From the NCBI GenBank assembly GCA_016197365.1, contig JACPVS010000019.1:1-64000 (forward strand): a DNA stretch of 64,000 nucleotides, written 5' to 3'. This stretch comes from Mycolicibacterium cosmeticum. Its GTDB lineage: Bacteria > Actinomycetota > Actinomycetes > Mycobacteriales > Mycobacteriaceae. The notes below the pieces were generated by a model, which was given only the letters and a program-made list of their open reading frames with translations, was not told where the DNA came from and ran no database searches. Each line of letters opens with the position of its first letter. The first letter of the stretch is position 1. Shown one piece after another: positions 1 through 6,494 of the stretch. The position numbers and the translations under genes were made by a program.

Positions 1-366
1 ATGCTCGCCGGTGATCTCACCCCGGGCTTGGGCGGCCGAGGTCGCCGGATACACCGGCTGCAGAGCTTCACCGGTCAGCCCGCGCCGCGGCGCGAGCACC
101 TCACCCTCGCTCAACCGCCGACCCGCCTCACCCTCCGACAGCCGTAACCGGATACCCAATGCGTCGCGCCACGTACGCGCCCCCAGATCAGCCGGGCCCG
201 CTTGGGCTTTCACCGCGGCCATCACCCGATGCTGCACCGCCGGGATCTGCCGATACACCCGCTCCAACGCGGTCTGCACATCCAACAACACAGCCACCGA
301 GGCGTCCTCGAACCCGGCGGTAGACAACGAGTCCATCACCGCGACCAGATCAACAACACCCTCCAT
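1..366 (-). CDS. DUF222 / HNH endonuclease family protein (13E12-repeat type), C-terminus outside window
   Basis: The minus strand reads from an ATG at 366 to the window edge without a stop, giving about 122 N-terminal residues. The sequence runs through a helical region with motifs such as VAVMDSL, ALERVYRQIP and LGIRLRLSEGEAGRRL, the typical N-terminal DUF222 region of mycobacterial 13E12-repeat proteins, which normally end in an HNH nuclease domain. The HNH part would lie left of the window and cannot be seen. These genes are multicopy in mycobacteria and several are known LexA targets; a LexA-type box lies directly upstream. The molecular function of the family is not settled. Confidence 0.85.
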   Translation of the reverse strand, partial: MEGVVDLVAVMDSLSTAGFEDASVAVLLDVQTALERVYRQIPAVQHRVMAAVKAQAGPADLGARTWRDALGIRLRLSEGEAGRRLSEGEVLAPRRGLTGEALQPVYPATSAAQARGEITGEH

Positions 367-369
367 GCT

Positions 370-385
370 TCGAACACTAGTACGA
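370..385 (-). promoter_or_regulatory. LexA-type SOS box
   Basis: TCGAAC-ACTA-GTACGA matches the mycobacterial LexA box TCGAAC-N4-GTTCGA with one mismatch. It sits 4 nt upstream of the DUF222 start codon. Members of this gene family in M. tuberculosis are known to carry SOS boxes. The site is read from sequence; the regulation is inferred. Confidence 0.7.
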
Positions 386-472
386 ACCACCGACAACAAT
401 CCGAGTTATCCACAGTCACCAATTCATCCACAGATACACGCGCACAACGTGATTGGGACTTGACAGCGATCG

Positions 473-1168
473 TTACTCCTGGCAGAGCGCCGACACGATA
501 TCCACCCATCGCTCTGGATGCGTGCACCAGAAGTTGTGCGCGACACCGTCAACCTCGCGAAAGTGCCCGCCCGGAACAAGGGCCGCGAGTTGCCGCAGCG
601 GCCAGTCGGGACGGATATCCAGGGCGGCCGCCAGGAATGTCATCGGTACGTCCGTGTCGGCCAATTGCCGGAACACGGCCGGTTCGTGGATCCACTCTGC
701 GAAGGACGAATTGAGCGCTTCGTGCACCGCAGGTTCCCATTCGATGTCGAATTCGTCTTCGGTGTGACGGGCCGCGGAGTAGATCGCCGACCACGTACGG
801 TCCTTGTGCAATCCGTGGCCGGCAATACCGACCACGGCCCGAACCCGGCCGGGATGGTCCAGTGCGTAGCGGATCGCCAAATCCGATCCGAAGGAATGGC
901 CCAACACGATCCAGGATTCCACGCCCACCGCCGCCCTGATCGTTTCGAGGTCGGCGACGGCCTGCGCGAGATCATGAGGTCCACCCTCCGAGCGGCCCAC
1001 GCCGCGCGGTTCGGGAAACCAGGCACGCACGCCACGAGGCGCCAACGCGTCCGCCGCCAGATAGTTCACACAACCGGGCCCACCGGACAACACAACGACG
1101 TCGGGCCCCTCTCCCGTCACGCCGACATGCAGGAGAACGTCTTTCGACCGGACGCCGATCGCCCGCAC
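473..1168 (-). CDS. alpha/beta hydrolase
   Basis: A 231-residue alpha/beta-hydrolase fold protein with a GTG start. The oxyanion region SGGPG lies at residues 28-32, resembling the HGGPG of proline iminopeptidase-like enzymes. The nucleophile elbow GHSFGS places the catalytic Ser at 92, and a likely catalytic His lies in the C-terminal segment GVAHNFW. At 231 residues it is somewhat shorter than most family members, and the cap region is small. It starts 3 nt after the stop of the L7/L12-like gene, so it is probably the last gene of a minus-strand operon with that gene and the decayed amidase. The substrate cannot be predicted; hydrolase or peptidase activity on small molecules is a family-level inference. 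Confidence 0.8.
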   Translation of the reverse strand: MRAIGVRSKDVLLHVGVTGEGPDVVVLSGGPGCVNYLAADALAPRGVRAWFPEPRGVGRSEGGPHDLAQAVADLETIRAAVGVESWIVLGHSFGSDLAIRYALDHPGRVRAVVGIAGHGLHKDRTWSAIYSAARHTEDEFDIEWEPAVHEALNSSFAEWIHEPAVFRQLADTDVPMTFLAAALDIRPDWPLRQLAALVPGGHFREVDGVAHNFWCTHPERWVDIVSALCQE

Positions 1169-1171
1169 AAG

Positions 1172-1432
1172 TCAGCCCAGCCGATCGACGATGTCCTTGG
1201 CTTCCTTCAAAGTCAGACCGGTCTCTTCCCGCAGTACCTTGATGGCTTGGATCTTCTTGCCCTGGAACGCAAGGTCGCGCACCGTCGCGCTGGCCCAGGT
1301 TTCATTGGCGGTGCCTACCGGCCGCGGCGGGACGGCGTGGCCCACCACCCGTTCCAGTGCCGCCACCCGGCGTTCGAGTTCCTCGACCCGCCGCTGGAGA
1401 TCGCCTTCGCTTCCGCCACCGAACAAACCCAT
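1172..1432 (-). CDS. small protein with ribosomal L7/L12 C-terminal-like domain
   Basis: An 86-residue protein. Residues about 8-30 form a short heptad-type coiled coil (RRVEELERRVAALERV). The C-terminal half ends in a segment typical of the L7/L12 C-terminal domain (KKIQAIKVLREETGLTLKEA, then VDRL). The true L7/L12 N-terminal dimerisation domain and hinge are missing, so this is not RplL. Such stand-alone L7/L12-CTD proteins are common in actinobacteria and have no assigned role that I know of. The start lies 3 nt beyond the stop of the amidase remnant, which suggests translational coupling before the upstream gene decayed. Confidence 0.75.
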   Translation of the reverse strand: MGLFGGGSEGDLQRRVEELERRVAALERVVGHAVPPRPVGTANETWASATVRDLAFQGKKIQAIKVLREETGLTLKEAKDIVDRLG

Positions 1433-1435
1433 GGG

Positions 1436-2291
1436 TCAAGTGTGCACCGGCGGCCGTCGATGCGCCCACGGCCGCACCGCCTCGATCTGCCCGCCCAGCG
1501 ACAACAGCGTCGCCTCATCGTGTGGGCGGCCGATCAACTGGATCGACGTAGGCACCCCGTCGGCGTCGAGCCCCCACGGCACCACAGCGGCGGGTTGTCC
1601 GGCGCGGTGACGTCGAGAAATAATGCCGCGTCCTCCACGGTGCGGGCGATGGGACCGTTGACCACCAGCCCGCACCAGGAGTTCTCGTGCGGTGCCGTCG
1701 GAACCCGGTCCCGTTGGGGTTTGATCCCGAACAGCCCGCACCACGTGGACGGCACCCGGATCGAACCCATGCCGTCGGACCCCAGCGCGAGGGAAGCCAG
1801 GCCCGCGGCCATCGCCGCGCCACTGCCCCCGCTGCTGCCGCCGGGGGCGAAGTCGGGATTCCACGGATTGCGCGTCGCCCCGTAGGTGAGCGTCTCGGTG
1901 AAAGACCAGATCATCATCTCGGGCACCGACGTCTTCCCGCAGATGATCGCGCCTGCGGCCCGCAGCCGCCGTACGACTTCGGCATCGGCGGTGCGCGCCG
2001 GGCCGTGCGCACTGCTGCCGTAGGTGGTCACCTCTCCCGCGACGTCGGTGTCATCCTTGATCGCCATCGGCACACCGAGCAGCGGCAGCCGCTCCCCCGC
2101 ATCCAGCCGGGCCTGCGCCGCAGCCGCCTCCGCCCGCGCAGAATCGGCGAGAACGACTCGGTACGAACGGATTCCGGATCGATCCGGGCGATCCGGTCCA
2201 GGAACAGCTCCAGCAGTGCGGGCGCGGTGAGGGTTCCGGCGGCCAACATCCGGGCATGTTCGGCCGCGCCGGCGAACGCGATGTCGCTCAT
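1436..2291 (-). pseudogene. amiB2: decayed amidase (amiB2-like), two frame breaks and an internal deletion
   Basis: Three reading frames must be joined to recover amidase-signature homology. The N-terminus begins at 2291 (MSDIAFAGAAEHARML). Near 2170 the frame changes, consistent with loss of one base in a DPE-(I)RSYRVV context. The middle frame carries the catalytic Lys (MAIKDD) and the Ser-rich GGSSGGS motif. Near 1590-1610 it is joined out of frame to a C-terminal piece containing AAVVPWGLDADGVP and IQLIGRPHDEATLL. Amidases of this family have about 460 residues; this locus spans about 285 codons, so roughly 170 codons between the VTAPDN segment and GQPAAVVPW appear deleted. By position next to the HIT gene it corresponds to M. 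tuberculosis amiB2 (Rv1263). It is unlikely to be functional. Confidence 0.85.
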
Positions 2292-2333
2292 TGCCGCAAC
2301 GGTAGCGCTCACACACCGTGTGCAGGGGCGTAC

Positions 2334-2339
2334 TACCGT
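2334..2339 (+). promoter_or_regulatory. -10 element for leaderless HIT-family mRNA
   Basis: TACCGT fits the mycobacterial TANNNT -10 consensus and ends 6 nt before the ATG at 2346. This predicts transcription starting at the start codon. No Shine-Dalgarno is visible. Confidence 0.5.
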
Positions 2340-2345
2340 GACCAG

Positions 2346-2783
2346 ATGCCGTGCGTGTTCTGCTCCATCGTCACCGGTGACGCCCCCGCCATCCGGATCC
2401 ATGAGGACGACGACTACCTCGCGTTCCTCGACATCCGGCCGTTCACCCGCGGCCACACCCTGGTGATCCCGAAACGGCACACCGTGGATCTGACCGACAC
2501 TCCACCCGACACCGTGGCCGGTCTGGCTGCCCTCGGGCAACGCATCGCGAAGGCTGCGCGGGTGTCAGGCCTGCACGCCGACGGCAACAACATCGCCATC
2601 AACGACGGCAAGGCCGCCTTCCAGAGCGTCTTCCACATCCACCTGCATGTACTGCCCCGGCACACCGGCGACAAATTGTCGTTCGCGAAAGGCCTACTGG
2701 TGCGCCGCGATCCGGATCGGGAGGAGTCCGCACGCCTGCTACGTGCGGGGTTGGCGCGCCTGGACGAAACCGCGCAGGATTGA
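2346..2783 (+). CDS. HIT-family nucleotide-binding hydrolase
   Basis: A 145-residue histidine-triad protein. The N-terminal CVFC (Cys3, Cys6) is the zinc-binding pair of HINT-type proteins, and the active-site triad is HIHLH at 97-101, followed by VLPR. Family members hydrolyse nucleoside phosphoramidates or AMP conjugates. The ATG at 2346 is chosen because a TANNNT element lies 6 nt upstream; a longer in-frame extension to 2256 would overlap the divergent amidase start and lacks homology. It matches the position of M. tuberculosis Rv1262c. The next gene, a Ddn-like protein, follows after 3 nt, so the two probably form an operon. Confidence 0.9.
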   Translation: MPCVFCSIVTGDAPAIRIHEDDDYLAFLDIRPFTRGHTLVIPKRHTVDLTDTPPDTVAGLAALGQRIAKAARVSGLHADGNNIAINDGKAAFQSVFHIHLHVLPRHTGDKLSFAKGLLVRRDPDREESARLLRAGLARLDETAQD

Positions 2784-2786
2784 CCC

Positions 2787-3230
2787 ATGACACATCTGTC
2801 CCCGATCGAGCAGGCCGGTCTGCGCGTACTGCACCTGCACGACCTGCTGTATCAGAAGACCAACGGCCTGATCGGCCACCGGGTCCCCGGCTTACCGAAC
2901 AGTCTGTTGCTGCACACCGTCGGCGCGAAAACCGGGCAGGCGCGCATCAACACCCTCAGTTATGCGCGCGACGGTAAGGACTACCTGGTGGTCGCCTCCA
3001 TGGGCGGCGCACCCCGCTCGCCGGGCTGGTACCACAACCTCAAGGCCAAGCCCGACGTCGAAATCAACGTGGGCACAAAGCGACTCGCGGTCACCGCCCG
3101 TCCCATCCTGCCCGACGACCCCGACTACGCGCGGCTGTGGCAGCTGGTGAACAAGAACAACGCCAATCGCTACGAGGCCTACCAGAAGAAGACCAGCCGG
3201 CCCATCCCGATCGTCGCGCTGACGCCCTAG
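2787..3230 (+). CDS. deazaflavin (F420)-dependent nitroreductase-family protein, Ddn-like
   Basis: A 147-residue member of the Ddn/FDOR-A split beta-barrel family, which in mycobacteria uses cofactor F420 to reduce quinones and other substrates. Characteristic segments are LLHTVGAKTGQARINTL (residues about 45-61), DYLVVASMGG and SPGWYHNL, the last matching the conserved P-x-W-Y-x-N-L motif that contacts substrate and cofactor. It lies 3 nt after the HIT gene and corresponds to Rv1261c by position. The 3' end overlaps the convergent LLM gene by 4 nt. The physiological substrate is unknown. Confidence 0.85.
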   Translation: MTHLSPIEQAGLRVLHLHDLLYQKTNGLIGHRVPGLPNSLLLHTVGAKTGQARINTLSYARDGKDYLVVASMGGAPRSPGWYHNLKAKPDVEINVGTKRLAVTARPILPDDPDYARLWQLVNKNNANRYEAYQKKTSRPIPIVALTP

Positions 3231-4282
3231 AGGAGCTCTTTCGCCAGCAGCTCCAGCGTCGTCTCCCTGGCCGGCGCTGCGGCGGCGTAGCTGCCCCGGT
3301 ATGCCGAGCCGACCGGGCTGACCATCACCTCATCTACATCGAATTCGGCTGCCAGGGACCGGATTTGATCAGCGGCCTCGGCCGGGTCCCCGACCACCGT
3401 GCGGGCCCGGCCCGAGTCGATGATCAGCTGCTCCTGCGCCGACACGGTCGCGGCGAGAGCATCTTCCACCAGGTCCAGCGGCCCCAGCGGACGGCCGGTG
3501 CGCAGCCGCCCCATCATCTGCAGGTTCGGCAGCAGTAGATCCTGTGCCTCGGCACGGGTCGCCGCCACCGACGCGTTCACGGTCAGGAAGGTCAGCGGCG
3601 CGGATAGTTCTGCGCTGGGCCGGAATTCGGCACGATAGGTGGCCAGCGCCTCGGCGGTGCCCTGCCCGCTGAAGTGGTTGGCGAACACGTACGGCAGCCC
3701 CTTGGCGGCGGCCAGGTGCGCCGAATACATCGACGAGCCCAGCAGCCACAGCTTCGGCTCACTGGCCGCATTCGGCGTCGCCTTCAGCACGTAGTCCTGC
3801 TGTTGCAGCAGGCCGCCGCGGGATAATTCGACCCGCACGCCACGCGCGCCCATCAGTGCCGCGACGTCGTCGAGATACTGGGGGAACCGCTCGATATCGG
3901 TATCGTCACGCCCGGCGGCGCCGCGCAGCGCCACCGATGTCACCGGATCCGACCCGGGTGCCCGGCCGATCCCCAGATCGATCCGGCCCGGCGCGGCCGC
4001 CTCCAGCAGCGCGAACTGCTCGGCCACCGCCAGTGGCGCATGGTTGGGCAGCATCACCCCACCCGAGCCCAACCGGATGGTCGACGTCTGGGCGGCCAGA
4101 TAGGCGATCAGCACAGGCGGGCTGGTGGCCGCCACCGCGGCCATGTTGTGGTGCTCTGCCAGCCAAAACCGGCTGTAACCCAGCCTGTCGGCGGTCTTCG
4201 CCAGCGCCGCCGTGGCTGCCAGCGCATCAGCGGTGGACTGGTCGGATCGAACCGGGACAAGGTCGAGCACAGAAAGACGCAC
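3227..4282 (-). CDS. LLM-class flavin-dependent oxidoreductase
   Basis: A 351-residue luciferase-like monooxygenase (TIM-barrel flavoprotein) of the group with an alkanal-monooxygenase-like N-terminus. Supporting segments are LGYSRFWLAEHHN (residues about 34-46), TIRLGSGGVMLPNHAPLAVAEQF and RIDLGIGRAPGSDP. These are FMN- and substrate-binding regions. It has no linked flavin reductase. It lies 7 nt downstream of udgB on the same strand, so co-transcription is likely. Its substrate is not predictable from sequence. Confidence 0.85.
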   Translation of the reverse strand: MRLSVLDLVPVRSDQSTADALAATAALAKTADRLGYSRFWLAEHHNMAAVAATSPPVLIAYLAAQTSTIRLGSGGVMLPNHAPLAVAEQFALLEAAAPGRIDLGIGRAPGSDPVTSVALRGAAGRDDTDIERFPQYLDDVAALMGARGVRVELSRGGLLQQQDYVLKATPNAASEPKLWLLGSSMYSAHLAAAKGLPYVFANHFSGQGTAEALATYRAEFRPSAELSAPLTFLTVNASVAATRAEAQDLLLPNLQMMGRLRTGRPLGPLDLVEDALAATVSAQEQLIIDSGRARTVVGDPAEAADQIRSLAAEFDVDEVMVSPVGSAYRGSYAAAAPARETTLELLAKELL

Positions 4283-4289
4283 GTTGGCG

Positions 4290-5123
4290 TCAACGCCGCG
4301 AGATACCGGAACGTTCCCGAGCGGTCTGGAAAACGTCGTCCAGCATCGCTGGGGTGAGCCTGCCGGTGAACATGTTCTGCTGGCTGGGGTGGTAGCACCC
4401 CAGCAACACCCGGCCCGTGGACATCGTCACCATCGCGCCGTGGCCGAAGACGGGTTTGGGCGCTCCGGCCAGCTCGTCGGCGAGCAAACCCTGCGCGACC
4501 TGCCAGGCGAACCCGCCCAGCGCCACCACCACCCGCACCGACGGCGCCACCAGGCGCCATTCGGCGAGCAGCCACGGCGCACATGCCAGCCGCTCGGCGG
4601 GAGTGGGTTTGTTCTCCGGCGGGGCGCACCGCACCGGCGCCACGATCCGCACCCGATTCGCCCGCATGCCGTCGGCCGCGTCGACGCTGAGGTCGGAACT
4701 GACCAGCCCGGCCCGGTGCATCGCCGCGAACAATTGATCGCCGGAGCGGTCCCCGGTGAACACCCGGCCGGTGCGGTTTGCCCCGTGCGCGGCCGGTGCC
4801 AGGCCGACCACCAGCACACGGGGGCGCGCCGAACCCCAGCCGGCGACCGGCCTGCCCCAGTACGGCTCGTCGGCGTAGGCGCGTCGTTTGGTGACTGCGA
4901 CCTCTTCCCGCCAGGTGACCAGCCGCGGGCACGCCGCGCACACCGTGCAGGCGGCATCCAGCTGCGCCACCGTCTCCGCGCCGGCGGCCAACGCCGCGAC
5001 GGCCGCAGGATCGCCGGCCACCGGGGTGGTGGATTTCGCCCGATCCCCGGGCCAGCCCGTGCCGGGCGGTACCGGGGAGGCGAACAACCGGCCGGTGCGC
5101 GGATGCGGAAGCCTGCGGGACAT
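4290..5123 (-). CDS. udgB: type 5 uracil-DNA glycosylase UdgB
   Basis: A 277-residue family 5 uracil-DNA glycosylase, which removes uracil (and hypoxanthine or ethenocytosine) from double-stranded DNA in base excision repair. Visible motifs are the iron-sulphur Cys pair CTVCAAC near residues 59-65, the catalytic-site segment GLAPAAHGANRTGR that lacks the acidic residue of classical Ung, and the C-terminal CYHPSQQNMFTG motif. It corresponds to Rv1259 in the conserved Rv1257c-Rv1263 neighbourhood. It is divergent from the Tap transporter, with about 70 nt between the start codons. Confidence 0.92.
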   Translation of the reverse strand: MSRRLPHPRTGRLFASPVPPGTGWPGDRAKSTTPVAGDPAAVAALAAGAETVAQLDAACTVCAACPRLVTWREEVAVTKRRAYADEPYWGRPVAGWGSARPRVLVVGLAPAAHGANRTGRVFTGDRSGDQLFAAMHRAGLVSSDLSVDAADGMRANRVRIVAPVRCAPPENKPTPAERLACAPWLLAEWRLVAPSVRVVVALGGFAWQVAQGLLADELAGAPKPVFGHGAMVTMSTGRVLLGCYHPSQQNMFTGRLTPAMLDDVFQTARERSGISRR

Positions 5124-5192
5124 GTAGCCATCTTGTCCGAAATTCGATGGCCGGGTACCACGGAGCGCTGTTAGATTCTGCGGCGAGACCCC

Positions 5193-6431
5193 ATGAACAC
5201 ACGCCGTCGCGGCCCCGCGCTGCTCATCCTTTTCGCTGCCCTCATGGCGGGTTCTGGCAACGGCATCTCGATGATCGCCTTCCCGTGGCTTGTGTTGCAG
5301 CGCAATGGATCTGCATTGGACGCCTCGATCGTGGCGATGGCCGGGACGCTGCCGCTGCTGGCCTCAACGGTGATCGCCGGGACCGCCGTGGACTACATCG
5401 GCCGCCGCCGGGTGTCCATGATCGCCGACGGACTGTCCGCGCTGTCCGTAATCGGGGTGCCGGTCGTCGCGCTCGCCTTCGGCGTGCAATCCATCGACGT
5501 CGCGGTGCTGGCGGGCTTGGCAGCCCTGGGCGCCTCATTCGATCCGGCCGGCATGACGGCGCGGGAGTCGATGCTGCCCGAGGCCGCCCAGCGGGCGGGT
5601 TGGACGCTGGATCACGCCAACAGCGTGTACGAGGCGGTGTTCAACCTCGCTTACATCGTCGGGCCCGGCATCGGCGGCCTGTTGATCACCACTCTCGGCG
5701 GCATCAACACGATGTGGGTCACCGCGGGCACCTTCGGCTTCTCCATCGTGGCGATCGGGCTGCTGCGGCTGGAAGGTGCGGGCAGGCCCGACCGCGATGC
5801 CCTGCCCGAACGGGTGTGGGCCGGCGTCGTCGAAGGCTTGTCGTTCGTGTGGAACACGAAAGTGCTGCGCACGCTGGCGATCATCGATCTGACGGCCACG
5901 GGGCTCTACATGCCGATGGAGAGCGTGCTGTTCCCGAAGTACTTCACCGATCGCAACGAGCCGGCGCAGCTGGGCTGGGTGCTGATGGCGCTGTCGGTGG
6001 GCGGCCTGGTCGGTGCGCTCGGGTACGCGGTGCTGTCGAAATATTTGAAGCGGCGCACCACCATGCTGATCGCCGTGATCACCCTCGGGGTGGCCATGAC
6101 GGTCGTCGCGTTCCTGCCGCCGCTGCCGGTGATCCTGGTGCTGTGCGGCATCGTCGGTTTCGTCTACGGGCCCATCGCGCCGATCTACAACTACGTCATG
6201 CAGACCCGGGCACCGCAACACCTGCGCGGCCGCGTGGTCGGGGTGATGGGTTCGCTGGCCTACGCGGCGGGTCCACTGGGACTGCTGATCGCGGGTCCGC
6301 TGGCCGATTCCGCGGGTTTGCACGCCACGTTTCTCGCGTTGTCCCTGCCGATGCTGGCGATCGGCGTGGTCGCCGTCGCGCTCCCGTCGCTGCGTGAGCT
6401 CGACCGCCCGGCAGGCCCCCACACCGAGTAA
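5193..6431 (+). CDS. tap: Tap-type major facilitator drug efflux transporter
   Basis: A 412-residue 12-TM MFS exporter. The first helix (LLILFAALMAGSGNGISMIA) and the segments AFPWLVLQRNG, ESMLPEAAQRAGWTLD, PMESVLFPKYFTDR and LRGRVVGVMGSLAYAAGPLG follow M. tuberculosis Tap (Rv1258c), which exports tetracycline and aminoglycosides. The ATG at 5193 is preceded by a -10-like TAGATT at 5172-5177 and no Shine-Dalgarno, so the leader would be very short. Its place between udgB and the FAD oxidase matches M. tuberculosis except for the LuxR gene inserted downstream. Confidence 0.9.
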   Translation: MNTRRRGPALLILFAALMAGSGNGISMIAFPWLVLQRNGSALDASIVAMAGTLPLLASTVIAGTAVDYIGRRRVSMIADGLSALSVIGVPVVALAFGVQSIDVAVLAGLAALGASFDPAGMTARESMLPEAAQRAGWTLDHANSVYEAVFNLAYIVGPGIGGLLITTLGGINTMWVTAGTFGFSIVAIGLLRLEGAGRPDRDALPERVWAGVVEGLSFVWNTKVLRTLAIIDLTATGLYMPMESVLFPKYFTDRNEPAQLGWVLMALSVGGLVGALGYAVLSKYLKRRTTMLIAVITLGVAMTVVAFLPPLPVILVLCGIVGFVYGPIAPIYNYVMQTRAPQHLRGRVVGVMGSLAYAAGPLGLLIAGPLADSAGLHATFLALSLPMLAIGVVAVALPSLRELDRPAGPHTE

Positions 6432-6482
6432 TCGGGCTGACCAAAAAACCAATATTGCTAGGAATTTCCTGTGCAACCCTCT

Positions 6483-6488
6483 TAGTCT
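6483..6488 (+). promoter_or_regulatory. -10 element for leaderless LuxR-family regulator mRNA
   Basis: TAGTCT followed by 6 nt and the GTG at 6495. This spacing decides for the GTG over the ATG at 6504. No matching -35 at standard spacing is obvious. Confidence 0.5.
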
Positions 6489-6494
6489 GCCTAT

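Noticed and set aside
406..432. TTATCCACA (406-414) and TCATCCACA (424-432), DnaA-box-like
   Set aside because: Only two sites, no dnaA/dnaN neighbourhood or AT-rich unwinding region; not an origin.
518..1885. Long open plus-strand frame across the hydrolase, L7/L12-like and amidase genes
   Set aside because: Composition is Arg/His/Pro-rich with no recognisable domain; the opposite strand carries clear families. GC-rich antisense artefact.
5100..5192. WhiB7-type promoter before tap
   Set aside because: The AT-rich block directly upstream of the -10 that marks WhiB7 promoters is not present.
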